Part shown: in pieces, positions 1 through 11,620 of the stretch
Numbering within the stretch: position 1 is the stretch's first letter
Layout of the letters: every line of letters starts with the position of its first letter
Assembly (NCBI GenBank): GCA_031772625.1
Contig: CM062813.1
Span: 696,518,420 to 696,582,419, forward strand
DNA length: 64,000 nt
Reading direction: 5' to 3'
From: Pinus tabuliformis
Lineage: Eukaryota > Streptophyta > Pinopsida > Pinales > Pinaceae
Translations under genes and position numbers: made by a program
The notes under the pieces: generated by a model
Databases searched by the model: none
Seen by the model: only the letters and a program-made list of their open reading frames with translations
Told to the model about the DNA's origin: nothing

Positions 1-276
1 GTTTGAATAAAAAAGGAGGAAGAAGAGGATGCGGCTCTAGCATTTGCAGGAAAGCAGGAGAAGAGAAAGAAGAAGGACGTCTCCAAGGTCAAATGCTTCC
101 ATTGTGAGGAACTGGGTCATTTTGCGAACTAGTGTCCTAGGAAGAAGAGTAAGGGAGAGGCTTCTGAGACCAGGGCAGCGCCAACGAGGGCAGAGAAAGA
201 AGTTGAGGAGGATGACTATTGAGCCATGAGTGCTCATGTGCCACTTGAGAAGAAGTGGAGAGACATCGAGCTGTAG
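1..276 (+). pseudogene. Copia gag C-terminus with CCHC zinc knuckle, broken
   Basis: The frame reading AAATGC at 91 encodes a CCHC knuckle (C-F-H-C then GHF and C-P) that would bind element RNA in the virus-like particle. A TAG at 130-132 lies two codons before the last cysteine, a TGA lies further on near 223, and a final TAG is at 274-276 after DIEL. The sister gag on the minus strand has TAG at the same knuckle codon and at the same final codon. Both gags share an unusual tail (MSAHVPLEKKW) just before the end. The sequence is a dead or recoded gag; the knuckle identification is secure. Confidence 0.8.
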
Positions 277-968
277 TCAGACGGACTACAGGCGATGAGG
301 GCTGGGATCCTTGAGGTACCCAACCTCTCAGATTATACCTTGCTACGGGAGCCCCGAAGAGAAGTAGCAGGACTGGCAGATGTTGGTAGAGACGGATGCG
401 GATGAAGCAGCAAAGAGCGCTACAGTGCAGGAGTCTCGGGACAGCGCAAGGCTAGCAGGCTGCAACAGTGCGAGAGGCATAGGAGTGTTGCACCAGTGCA
501 GGATGGCACAGAGAGATGTGCAACAGTGTGAGATGCAGGGAGTTGTTGCAGCAGCGCAGAGGTCAGTAGAGGGAGCACCTGTTAGCGGCAGAGAGAGCTT
601 CAACATTGGGAGTGTCTCTAGCCTGACAGGATGTTAGAGTTGGGTGGATCAGTTACTTCTCAGTAACTAAGTTGCAATGCAACAGTTAGTAGTGGCAGTG
701 CTATGGGCAACATAATGCAGCATGATGAGAAGGAATGCAATGCAGATGTAGTGCTGGGAGGATGGACCAGCAGCAACACGGATGCAGAGGGAGCTATCGT
801 ACAGATGCAACAATGGCAGTGGCAAGGCCATGGGCAGCAATACAGGATGCAACAGTGTAGAGGATGTTGGGTGGGGAGGCCTAGCATCAGCACAGGGACC
901 AATGCCGGATAATCAAGGTGATGCTTAGTGTTGAGTATTACTAGAGCACAGTCCTCGCTAAGAGGGAG
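277..968 (+). other. CAG-rich 3' UTR of gag-only Copia, ending in the PPT
   Basis: This is non-coding sequence dense in GCAG, CAACAG and GCAGCA words. Its last 250-300 bp closely match the segment before the 3' LTR of the pol-bearing element A (50620-50905) and of the other gag-only element (13137-13440, minus). The polypurine tract is at 961-968. Sharing of this segment between gag-only and pol-only elements suggests a cis signal, for example for packaging or reverse transcription; that role is inference. Confidence 0.65.
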
Positions 969-2144
969 TGTTGATTTGGGGTAGCATCGAATGTGCTCTA
1001 ACCATGAAAATTGGAGAAGAGGTTAAAGCACATGAGATCTCCAAGACCCTGAAATGGTTTGGGTAGATTCTAACCAGTTTGGGAGATATTAAAATAATTA
1101 ATATTTTTAATGGAGTTCCTAAGTCTAAACTAAGGAAAAATAAAATATTAATGGGTATTAATATAAAACTGGGTTAGAATGTTCCAAAAGTCATGGATCA
1201 AGCCAAATCTAATCTTGGCCGTTGATTAGAGATTTAATCTCGGTCGTTGATGGACCAACGGGAAAAGTATAAGAGGAGGCTTGAGGGTCAGTTGGAGAAT
1301 ACATTAGAGTGATCAGTCATTCTATTCTCTAGAGCGGGGTTTGCTAAGAGAGATAGAATGAGTGATCAGCAGCGAGGGGCAGTGAATACATAGCAGAGAG
1401 GTAGAGTTGGTACCAGAGAGACAACACAGAGCCTAGAGAGGTTGACGCAGAGGCAACTGGGTGCTACATAGAGGTAGCCAAGAGTTGCGCAGACCAAGGA
1501 GAGGCTAGCGTGTGAGACGCATAGGGTCTAGGCCCTAGGGGCTGACGAAGAAGCTCCAGAAGCTGACTCAGGGCCAAGAGGCAATGCTGGAAGGATTTCG
1601 TGGGACAAACTAGGTGTTGATGAGTTAGGTAGGGTCACGTAGTCCCTATCAGAGTGACGCAGAGCAGTGGGAGCTGCAATTGTTGTTGTGGGATCGTTCA
1701 TCTGGTAATTGATCGAATGAAATATCAATCTCCGAGGACAGGTACTACTGCCAAGGGCAGTCTCGGTTGGGTGAGCCATTTCTAGCACCCTAGTTTTATT
1801 TTGGAAACTGCATAATAATAAAACCCTCTGAATAGTTGCACCGGTTTTCCCGCATTCTCGGTTGGGTGAGCCATTTCTAGCACCCTGGTTTTATTATGAA
1901 AACTGCATAATAATAAAACCCTCTAAATAGTTGCACCGGTTTTCCCGCATTGGTCCAAAAATAACGGTGTCACTTGTGTGCTTGTTTTCTTTCAGTTGAT
2001 GATCTGTAGATGTTGATACTGTACTTGTGTTTATTTTCAGTATTTACATGGTAAATAACTTGTTAAGTAATTAAACAAGTAGGAAGAAATAAACCAGATA
2101 GTACAGGAAGAATTTCTAACTGGTCATACTTAGAAATTCCAACA
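969..2144 (+). repeat. 3' LTR of gag-only Copia
   Basis: It begins TGTTGATTTGGGGTAGCATC directly after the polypurine tract and ends CCAACA. Length is 1176 bp. A TATA-like stretch (AAAAGTATAAGAG) is near 1262-1275, and AATAATAAAAC polyadenylation-like sequence lies near 1814. It is longer than the sister LTRs mainly through an internal 95-bp tandem duplication. Confidence 0.85.
1761..1950 (+). repeat. 95-bp tandem duplication inside the LTR
   Basis: Units 1761-1855 and 1856-1950 both start TCTCGGTTGGGTGAGCC and end TTTTCCCGCAT. They differ at only a few bases. Each carries the AATAATAAAACCCTC block, so the probable polyadenylation region of R is doubled. Confidence 0.85.
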
Positions 2145-4340
2145 GCGACTTTGTCCAATCCACTCACTGCAATATGTGCTCCTAAGAAAGGCTCTTAACT
2201 CTCCAAGTCAACCTTTCTAATTGGCTCCCACTGGCTACAATATCAAACTGATCCTAAATTGATCAACTTATTGACCCAACAGACCTCAAATGTTGATGCA
2301 ACCCTTTTTGTATACTGCTGTTACTGACTCCCTGGTTAGGGCAAACTGTTGTAGCCTTAGACTCCTCCAACAGACCCCAAACAACCCTTTGAAAGATTGC
2401 GACACACTTTAAGAGAGCCCCTCCCTTGCTATGTTGCTGCCTTAGGGCATATACCAGCCCTTGACTGCCCTACGCAAGCCCAACTGTGATGCTATGGCCT
2501 GCGGCCTAGCACAACAACAACTGTAGCTTTCGGTCCCTTAAAACATGCCCAAAGAAGTGTCAAAATCAACAACATTTAGCCCTCAAGAACTCGGCCTAAC
2601 AGCTAGCACCCTCGGCCTCCATGACATCAACTCGGACCCTTGTTTTGACCCTAAAACAACCCTTATCTCCTCATTGTTTCTTCCTTCTGTGTTGCGGCTA
2701 GGAGACTGCGTTTAGGGTTAGGGAAGTGGCCAGATATTCTGTGTTTAGGACACTTCCTTATTGTGGCTAGAATCCATTCCTTTAGGATAGCGTTAGGAAG
2801 CCTTTTAGGACAGTGAATAAGGTCTCTCCTAGACTTGCAATTAGATCTCTCCTTGCTGCGTTATTGTAGCTTCATTAAAGTCTCCTCCATGGCAATGTAG
2901 AGCTAGGGCTTCTTCTTATTAGGGTTGCATAGTCTCTTAGGATCTCTCCTCCCACCAAAACCTAAAGACAAGTGGAGAGGAAGAGATCACAAGAAGAGTG
3001 TGTGTACAAATGACTAACAAGCCACCTCTTTTTATACTAAAACGTTGAGCATAAGTGGGGGAAATTTGGTTGCTGGCCGACCTTGACGAATTGTCCCATA
3101 ACACAAATAAATTCATATCTCCATGAATACATGTTGGAATCGAATGATCTTTAGATCAATCCTACACCTCTCGACGCGAGGAATCCAACAAAAATATCAG
3201 TCGCCATAAATAAGATGACCCACATGGAGTTTGGCCCTAGTTGCCAATTTTAACAATATGAAATGGGAAAACGGGACCACGCTACCAAAATCAGGGTTTC
3301 CAAGTAGTGCCCATCATAAAACTATAAGCCAATAGGGGAGATCCCACGGGACTAGGGTAGAGGATTAACCACCCCATTTAAGGTGAGTGAATAAGACTAC
3401 AGTCAAAACCATTCATCCTTCCAAGTCACCCAATAATCCATACCAAGTGTGCCCAAGAAAGAAAAACAAGCATAAGCACCTAATTTCACAATGAAAAACA
3501 TACCTTTAGGATTAGACGGCCCACCTTCAAACATACGCACTCGATAGATGGGAGAGGGGACATATGAGTTGCTCAAGGAGCGAAGTTCAACTAGCATAAT
3601 AGCAGCTACATTGGTGGCTGTCGAGGTTGTTGGCTATCAGCTGAAGACAAATCTAAGAGAAAAATTCTCCTACGGGGACACCCACTAATGGTGGGTAACA
3701 GTTCCCATGAAATTACTTAGTTCCTCCCTCTAATCTCTCTTTCTAGTAGTATAAAGAATTGAGTTCTTTGCAATAAGGACAATGTATGGGATAGCTCTAC
3801 TGCAAATATGCACATCATTCCCTAAGATTTTGGCAAGGTGGTATTTCAAGTGGGTGATTCTGCCAAACATTTCCATTCCACAGAGCTTGCACCTCAGCTT
3901 TGTTCTATTATCATCCTCACATGGCTCACCATACTCCTACATTTGGTCCAATGGCTTCGCCATTTTGTAGAGATCCGATTAAATTTTCAAGTTTTGGAGC
4001 TAAAACACAAAACAAATGTGGAAATTCAAAAAGGGGTAAGAAGAGGCAAACTCTAAATTTATAGTATATGCTAATCTTGGAAAACAAAGAAAAGGCAAAT
4101 TTTCTTTTACATACCTAGAAATAATAAATATGGATATGGTATATTGGAGTAAATCTCCACTCCAAAAATCCAAGGCTGATGGCAAAGAAAACTATGGATT
4201 TTCCCTTTTTTGCTTGATGAAAAATGGTCATAAGACTCACACAACCCTCAGAGCTCAATCTTAGCACAGAAAAAACGAAAATGACCTTTGAAAAAATAAA
4301 ATCACAACTTATATTCACGATTTTTTTGTAGCAGGCCAAT
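2145..4340. other. Gene-free intronic sequence with a dispersed repeat
   Basis: No coding exon is recognised. The block 3240-3700, read on the minus strand, resembles 11150-11620 on the plus strand. Both conserve a MFEGG-x-P-x-PKGM reading, a TGGTCCCGTT block and a CACCCA-TGGTGGGT hairpin-like stretch. This marks one interspersed repeat family in opposite orientations. The rest of the interval shows no feature I can name. Confidence 0.45.
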
Positions 4341-4344
4341 AATT

Positions 4345-4440
4345 TCGCATCGTCTCATGATAATTTCGAAATTATCACGATAATTTTGAAATTATCGCGA
4401 TAAATTAACATGGGAAGATTATCGCGATATTTTTTGTCAA
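4345..4440. repeat. Cluster of ATAATTTCGAAATTAT / ATCGCGAT palindromes
   Basis: Overlapping inverted repeats built from ATAATTTCGAAATTAT, ATTATCGCGATAAAT and TATCGCGATA lie within about 95 bp. Such subterminal palindromes are common at ends of hAT-like elements, but no partner end or TSD was found. Confidence 0.5.
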
Positions 4441-5447
4441 TGGTATCAGCAAAGGCTCTTTCAGCGATAATATCACGGGGTTGTGCATTTATAGGGTTCT
4501 TGGAAAGAACCTAATGTCTTATGATTCCCAAGATGACTTCTACTTCGAGACCCAACTGTATTGATATTAATATGCTTTGGTATTATAGGTCAGTTGTTTT
4601 TGTTTGGAACAATGTCAATATACTGATTGGTTGAAGTATCAACTTTAATGATTAGGATGTTGATAAGGTTCCCTTATAACATGGACTTTACATACCATAT
4701 TTGTAGTGCTTTCTTGTTTTTCTTTTGCCTTGGTTCTTGGATCACTTCTCAAGCCATACCTTCACCAACAAATGAATCTAGGGAGAATTTGTCTTGGAAC
4801 TGAAGTAAGCATTGCTAGTTTATTCAACAAAATCATTGGAATATTGTTTTCCCATGCTTGGATCAGCTCATCTGCCTAATCATGAAATGGGAAATTGGTT
4901 ATACACAATAACACAAAATGGTGAACATAAAGAACTGGTACCCCACTACTGAAAAATTTTCAAAATGTCAAATTAAGAATGCTCCAGCTGGGAGCAGATT
5001 CAACCAACTTGAGCAATTCAGAATAGAAATTACCCTTCCCCTCATTAACATGCACAATTGTACAAATCATTGGGCAGGAGAGGCATATAACTGACACTCT
5101 CATGATGAGTCTCCTACTTTAGTTGTAAGTGAATTATTTACTAATACCTGGTTAGTACCATTTATTCCCCCAAATGTAATTGATAATAGCCGTAAAAATT
5201 GAAAGTGAAAGTGAAAAAACCTAGTAGATGCAAACTCATTGCCAGTGAAAATGAAGAACGCATCAAGCATAAGATCAAGTATTAATGCACAGTTAATAGT
5301 TATAGCTTTTAAGAAGCCATGTCTCCTTGCAGTTATATGAGAGCCCAAATCATGTCAGCGATATACATCTACATAACCCCATATATTAATACTGAAGTAA
5401 GAGTTGGCAACAATTTCATATAACTATATAACAGAATTTCACTTCAC
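4441..5447. other. SECA1 intron sequence, nothing else recognised
   Basis: This is downstream intron of SECA1, since the exon ending at 5448 has a GT donor and its continuation is not found leftwards. No repeat, RNA gene or ORF here could be supported. Confidence 0.4.
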
Positions 5448-7002
5448 CTTCTCACACGCATATGACAGGCGATCTTCTGCCTGAAGCTCAGTCAATGACC
5501 TCTTACCCCATGTTCTGACAGCCATCTGAACTGCATCCTCAACCAAGGACAAACTATCTTGAGACAATTTGCATGGAAATAGAGTTTCTTTCACCTGAGT
5601 TCAGAGCCACCAGGATATCCATATTTCAGAATGGTTTGACTCCATGGTAATGGTACTTATTTTTCTTGTTTCACTATCCAGATATACCAATTATAGCCTT
5701 GATGAGAACGTACCTTCCAGGTTTTTCTTAGAGGCAATTTTTGTTTTCTCTCAAACTGAATTTCATCCACTGTGTTAACAATCCTGCCATGGAAAGAATA
5801 TATCAGTTCAGTAAAGTAATTGATTTTAAATCCTTAAAAAAATGTAATGGTTGCCTACAGTATCCAAAAGAACTTAAAACAGAAAATCAAAATAGAATGT
5901 TCTCAAGTAGAATATAATAAAGCTAGACATATCATTCTGCACAATAGTAGCCTTCTTAATAATTCCAGTGCCATTAAAATGTATTTTCCCAGCAAGTATG
6001 GTGAAGATTTACTCACATCTATGGACAGTGACTACAAACAGAGCTAAAGATATGATTTTCAGCTCAAGCCTCAAACATATATCGAAGAAAAATTTTGAGC
6101 ACATTCCATTCTAACAATTTTCTTCAGGACCAGATGGCATCTGCCACCAGCAATTATAACTGAGGATGAGCAATCAAAAGACTGCAAGAAGGAGAATGGA
6201 AAGTAACGTAAAAAGTAATTGCTTTGTTCTGAGGGAGCTACATTCCACAGTATTAAACAAATATAATCTGCATGAGTTCCTTTAGTAAGAAAGTTGCAAT
6301 TTCATTTACTCTAATGAAAAATCCATTATGAAATTTCAAAAGACAGCATACACCTGCTGTCTCAAGGGCTGTGCCAATACTAGTGCTTTATGCTATAGCA
6401 ACAGGCCAAACAAGCAATCACTAAGAAGCTTAAGATGGAAAAACATGGGAACAATTCAGTCATATATTTAAATATTTTGCTTTCATGATCAAAATAAGAA
6501 GACTGTAACGATGACATCTGCAAAATCCTTCAGCTCATCCCTGATTTGATTTCTGATTCTATCCTGTGTTCACTGTTTAGCAATAGAATTTTAAATTTCA
6601 AAAGTTTGAGATTAGTTCCATTATTAATGGATCAAAGTTTATGGTTAGTGATGACACATAACTCTACAAGATACCTTTAAGTTTTGAAAGACCAACAACA
6701 AAAAATAGCTGGGAAATGACCACAACACTGGAGAATGGGATTTCTTTAATGGATCCCCTGTTCTGAGAGACAAGCCATTGAGTTGAATGTATGCTAGATA
6801 AGCAGGTAGCTTTAAGTGAAGAATACCTCGGCATAAGAAGCTCACGTAACTTCAACTTTGCCATAAATTCTGCATTTCCACCAAGGATGATATCTGTTCC
6901 ACGCCCTGCCATATTGGTAGCTATAGTGACGGCTCCAAGGCGACCACTTTGGGCTACTATTTCAGCTTCTCTCTCCACGTTCTCTGGTTTTGCATTGAGA
7001 AC
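5448..7002 (-). CDS. SECA1: Chloroplast SecA1 translocase ATPase, exons of NBD2 (downstream cluster)
   Basis: Three minus-strand exons are present: 6827-7002, 5714-5783 and 5448-5594, with introns of 1043 and 119 bp and AG/GT borders. The first starts [20 protein letters not shown] and includes the helicase motif [13 protein letters not shown]; its last codon is split (phase 2) and rejoins correctly. The second encodes the RKTWK segment. The third encodes LFPCKLS through LSYACEK. SecA1 drives ATP-dependent protein transport across the thylakoid membrane. [14 protein letters not shown] and the [12 protein letters not shown] stretch fit SECA1 and not SECA2. The exons for motif VI and the C-terminal domains must lie left of position 1. 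The exon lengths keep one open frame with the upstream cluster, so nothing suggests a pseudogene. Confidence 0.93.
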
Positions 7003-7430
7003 CTAACAATCCAGACAATGCAGTCATGCCCTTCATGACCATATCATAGTTATAATTTTACCCTAAATTCATAAGCATCAAGTTTCAACCTAGTTCAAGA
7101 TAACAGTAGAGTATATTATAATAATTTTCTCCTGCAGAAAGAAAGGTTCCCATTATGATCATGCATTTCAGGCATGATAATGTCTAATATGAATGTAAAT
7201 TGCTGATAACCTCCTTGTGAATATATAATATCTCTGTATGCATAACTCTAAGATATTTAAAAAAACTGAACTCTTTCAGCAAAAATAGGGTGCATGGTAA
7301 GCACAAACTTGTTGCCTTCATAAAATGCAACAACAACAAAGTTTGCGATAAAGATTAAAAGACAAAGCAATCCAGATCAGATGCTTGATTTATTGCATGT
7401 TAAATATGGCTAAATGCAACAACCTCCTGG

Positions 7431-8400
7431 ATACTAGAAGGGGCATGTATCTTTTCTAGGATAGATCTAAAAAAGGATATCAACAAGAATAAAAGAAGCA
7501 ATTTTTCTCTTGAAGAATACATCTTATATTACAGGAGTAAATTTACAAGATAGCTGACAAACAAACGAAAACAAAAACAGAAGGTTATACACAATGATAT
7601 CTCGCATCCTTTTCCAAATAGCTACTAGGGCAGCCATAAACTCAGAATATGCTAAAAGTTTTAGCCTAAAACATTGAACTCTTTGGCATCCTTAATCAAG
7701 AGGTAGCCATTGGCAGACTGTTACATACCTAACTCCTCTTGCCAAGAGTGACAAAAATATTGGTCTCAATTGACATCCTCAAAGAAGAGATGACAGATTT
7801 GCATCTTAGTTTCCATATTGTAAGCAAGGCTGTGGTCTGAAGGCAGTCCCAAACACCCAAAAAGTGTGAGAATACCAAAGACCCTGAGTCACCAAGAAGT
7901 GCTGCATGCCAATGGAGTAGTCCCTAAAGCAGAACTGAATGGTGATCCTGCACAAGCTGCCAGCAAGATCTAGCAAATTTACACTCCCATAAAATATGCT
8001 TCAAAATCTTTGAGCAACTGCAACAAGGACACAGCTTTTGGCAAGATTAACCTTGAAGAGAAGCCTCTGGTAAACAAGTAACCATGCAAAGACTCAGAGC
8101 TTGTAGCTCAGTTGGGGAGACCAAACAGCATGCAGCTGGTGGATCCATCTAGCCTCAGTGTTAGAAGATGTCCATCTAGCATTCAACAGAAGAGATAAAT
8201 GCTACATCTAATGCAAAAGAGCGTAAAGCTTCTTTGAATCATACTGCTAAAGTGGCTTCTCAAATCTCCATCTCCAGTCTCTCCAAAAAGGTTCCTAAAT
8301 GCCAATATTCAGCTTGTACTGATCCTTAAGAGGAAGCAAGCCCATAATGTCTTTGATAGTCATCTTATCAAAGTATAGATAAGCTCTCTAATGGGCTAAT
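7431..8400 (-). pseudogene. LINE non-LTR retrotransposon 3' fragment (zf-RVT region)
   Basis: Reading right to left, a degenerate frame runs from DKMTIKDIMGLLPLKD near 8370 through a stretch of the SYKL..FAWLLVYQRLL type near 8100. It then reaches a zinc-finger-like block at about 8035-7955 (CPCCSCSKILKHILWEC), the pattern of the zf-RVT domain C-terminal to plant LINE reverse transcriptases. Several stops and shifts interrupt it. The reverse transcriptase itself was not recognised upstream. Confidence 0.65.
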
Positions 8401-8627
8401 TCTGAAATATTCCACCATCGATAATATTGGGATCCTCGTCATTAGTGTCACCTTTTTCCTATACCTCAATCCTCTTGGGACATCAATCAACACCACCCAA
8501 TTTTGATGAAATTATGTAATCCAAGCTTAAAAATATTGTACAAAAAGCTTAGCATACATAATCAATGATTTTGGTTTGCTTAAATGGTACATTTTTGCTA
8601 AGGCCATGACAAAAGAGTCCAACTAGA

Positions 8628-9320
8628 AATATCACTAACATTGAGGTACATAAAGAGCTAGGTGCTCTTGATTATCTGTGAATTCCATACCCTCATACAT
8701 TATAGAATCTAATGAAAATCTACAATCCCACCAATCCTGAAATCTTGAAAACAGTGTTAAGTCTGCTGAATTTTGAATGGGATATGAAATGCTACTTTCT
8801 CCATATGAAGTCCGATGAGGTTAGAACCACTCTCAAACATCCTGAAACAATAAATGGTAATTCAAGTAAAAGGACGAAAGGAATGGTAAAAGAAATGTCA
8901 CTTAAATTTGTCATTAAGGATGAAAAGGAATGATAAAAGAAATGTCACTTAAATTTGTCATTACCATAATTGCCAACATTTTTGTGCATAATTAAGAGTG
9001 AAACCCTCTTTTAAAGAAAAATTTCCAGTCTTAAAGGTTTCTAGAAGCCTCCTTAATTCATAATTAACCTTTGATTAGGCATTAAAACCAAAAATGTGGG
9101 TCCCAACTATTAAATCAAGGCCAAATCAGACAAATTTCATATGGAAGCACAATGTACAAACATTGAAACAAATTTCAGTTTGTATGAAACATGTTTCCCA
9201 CATGTGAAACACGTTTCATATGAACCGAAATATGTTTTAGTCGCATTTCAGCATTTCGATATGGAAACACGGCTGATAAACAGGGTGGGCCATGTTTCCT
9301 GCAACACAGATATAAAGGAA
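8628..9320 (+). repeat. Dispersed repeat, copy 1 (partner at 58571-59160)
   Basis: The segment beginning GAGGTACATAAAGAGC and continuing through CTACTTTCTCCATATGAA matches 58571-58830 in the same orientation. Downstream, both copies enter a palindrome-rich block: AAACATGTTTCCC words here, GGGGAAATGTTTCCCC words in copy 2. No termini or TSD were defined, and no protein is recognised. Confidence 0.6.
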
Positions 9321-10246
9321 GACCCCTTTCTTCTTCTTATTCTTTTATTTTTTAAATTTATCAGTAGAATAAATAGACTTGTCACCTGTCACCAAGGAGA
9401 CATGGGATCTAGTTAGTGGGACTGCCACTATACTCCTAAGCCTAGCGCAGATGCCCACAGGCCTCGCTAGACAGGTAAACTGAGTTTTGAACCTATGCAA
9501 GGCCCCTATATTGGTTCTTTTCTTACTTAGCCTGCAAGCCTGAAACCAGGGACACTCAAAAGATACATTGTCCTTGATTTATCGAACTCCAAATAGGTTT
9601 CCATACCAAATTCCATCCAACATAATGCCTAGAGAAGTTCCAACCATGCAAAGTAGCGACAAACCTCCAAGCCTCCCATATGCTTCAACAAATCACTAAT
9701 TTGGACACCTTAAAGAGGTGAGGAGATGAGATAAGGTAACACAACCCAAAAGTGCCTTGGATCAAGAGTAGATGATTGCCAAAAATTGAAGCCTATGATG
9801 CAAGAGAATCTGAAATGATGTAGATCTTTCTATTAGAATATTGAAGCTCGAACAAGTGGTCTAGTTTTGAGAGGTGTCATTGAGGCTAGGAACACACAGG
9901 AATATCTCCAACCCCATGTAATTTTTCCTAATGGAAATATCTTAATTATGTCAATTCGTGATTTTTTAATTATTTCCTAAGTTTTTTAAAACAAAAATGA
10001 GTATCATTAGGAGTAATTTTGCATCCGGTCACAGCAAGTACACGGGGGGGAGTACATCTCTTAGATTCAAAACTGTATCAGATCCTATATGCTACTGACC
10101 CATTACAAAGACAGCTTAACGACTTTTAAACATATTAAATGGACAACGGCCAACTATCAGGAAATACATTACATAGTGACTGTCGACTGAAATTGACAAA
10201 CCCAAAACCCACAAAATCTGAAACCTATTAATAGAACCCATGAAGA
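9321..10246. other. Intron sequence without recognised features
   Basis: There is an AT-rich, gene-free stretch. Some minus-strand words near 9600-9900 could belong to an older LINE body, but no conserved motif could be read, so it is left unassigned. Confidence 0.35.
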
Positions 10247-10720
10247 TCATTCCAATTCAGATGGTGACTTGTTAAGGTCTATATCTGGCTTAACTGGAAG
10301 ATTTGAAGACTGTTCCTGAAGTGCTGGAAAACTTTTGCTAAGTTTGAGGTTTGTGAGAATCCCTTTGAGTGCGTCAACCTCGTCTTCCAACCTTGAAATT
10401 TGCTGCTTGAGTACTAGAATGCAGTCTGCTTGTTCAATTTGCGTGTGGTACATCTTCCAAAATTTCACAGGAAGGTCATAGTCTGCTCTCTGGAGAGCTT
10501 CTATTTCAGAAATGCATTGAGAACACGGATGGGCATCATTGGAGGCATCAAAATTAGTGCTAGAATCCATAAAGATAGGGAGCCTGCTTTGCCAACAATA
10601 ACCTGGCCAACCCAAGTTGGCAGAGAGAAGTAAGTTCTTGATGTGAGCGTAAGGAGTGAAATTCGGGCTTCTAAAGACAGAATAAAGACAACTTGAGCTT
10701 GCAGACCAACAATTTCTCAA
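10247..10720 (-). CDS. Unidentified 157-codon ORF with coiled-coil segment
   Basis: This is an uninterrupted ORF inside the SECA1 intron, same strand as SECA1. The first 50 codons look like random translation. From the internal Met in IFMDSSTNFDASN the composition becomes protein-like: a CSQC pair, an acidic stretch, then a heptad-like helix (LVLKQQISRLEDEVDALKG) and a polar tail ending SPSELE. I do not recognise the family. It may be a small nested gene, the last exon of one, or a captured gene fragment. AG dinucleotides upstream of the internal Met would allow a 3' terminal exon. Confidence 0.3.
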   Translation of the reverse strand: MRNCWSASSSCLYSVFRSPNFTPYAHIKNLLLSANLGWPGYCWQSRLPIFMDSSTNFDASNDAHPCSQCISEIEALQRADYDLPVKFWKMYHTQIEQADCILVLKQQISRLEDEVDALKGILTNLKLSKSFPALQEQSSNLPVKPDIDLNKSPSELE

Positions 10721-10804
10721 ATACCCAACCTAGCAAAAGCATGACATTGGAATAACTAACTTTTCCTGTGCTAAAGGCTCCCACGGGGCAGCAAAAGGGA
10801 TATG

Positions 10805-11620
10805 ATACATGTTGAAATATGTAACTAGGTTCGGTCTTCATAATGAGATGTGTAGATCATGATTTTGTGTAATTTATGAAAATAAGAAAAATAAATTATT
10901 TTGTTATGCTCGAGGCATGGGTCATGCTCAAGGAATTTTATTTTGTAAATAAAGCTCCCATTGTGAGCAATTAGGGTTGGTGATTAAGTTATAAAGTCTA
11001 GTGAGTCAATGTCATGTATTGGAGACCCATTTGGGCATGTTACATATTGTAAAAAGAGAATTTGTTTGAGTCATTAACCCTCCAAGACCTTGTCACAAGC
11101 ACTCCTTTAAGTCGGCCCTCAAAAGAAGATGGAGATCGTTCTAGAAGAGCATGTCGACCTACTCACTTGCAAAGTCGGCCTTGTTACCCACCATTTTGTG
11201 GGTGATATCCCAAGGAGAATTTTTTTCTCCAAGATGGTCCTCAGCCGACAACGAGCAACCCCTTGCAGCCACCAACTAGCTCGTTTTGCCACTTCTCCGC
11301 CACCTGAGCCAGCCATGTGGTCCCTCACCCATTTGTCATGATTGTATGTTTGAAGGTGGGTTTCCCGAACCTAAAGGTATGCCTTGTCATTTTGTAATTG
11401 AGTATTGTAGTTTGCTTATCATGGACACTTTTGGGCATGGATTAATGGGGGGATTTGAAGGAAAGAATAGACTAGGTCTGTGCTCTTGTCCCCTAGACCT
11501 CTTTTTGGATATTAACCTTGGATTCTTGTCCTGTGCGGTCTCTTTTACTGACCATTTGGCTTTAGGGATGGTATTTCATGGGAAATCTTGATTTTGGTCA
11601 CGTGGTCCCGTTCCCCAATC
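10805..11620 (+). repeat. LTR-like repeat related to the 16570 element start, joined to a dispersed repeat
   Basis: TGTTGAAATATGTAACTAGG at about 10809 and the following TTCGGTCTTCAT match the first 40 bp of the LTR at 16570, after which similarity fades. From about 11150 to 11620 the sequence is the plus-strand partner of 3240-3700 (minus). No end, PBS or TSD could be set. Confidence 0.45.

Larger units (their letters stand above)
1..2144 (+). mobile_element. Copia LTR retrotransposon, gag-only type, 3' portion
   Basis: The visible part holds, in order, the gag C-terminus with a zinc knuckle, a long non-coding CAG-rich 3' UTR, a polypurine tract (961-968, AGAGGGAG) and one LTR (969-2144). 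No protease, integrase or reverse transcriptase lies between gag and the LTR. The same layout occurs in the complete minus-strand element at 12038-16369, so the absence of pol is a property of this subfamily and not a one-off deletion. The 5' LTR and most of gag lie left of the window, so the TSD cannot be tested. The five bases after the LTR are GCGAC. Confidence 0.85.

Noticed and set aside
5100..5348. Minus-strand ORF just downstream of the SECA1 exon at 5448 as the next exon
   Set aside because: An AG acceptor-like site exists near 5330, but no frame continues the SecA sequence expected after LSYACEK.
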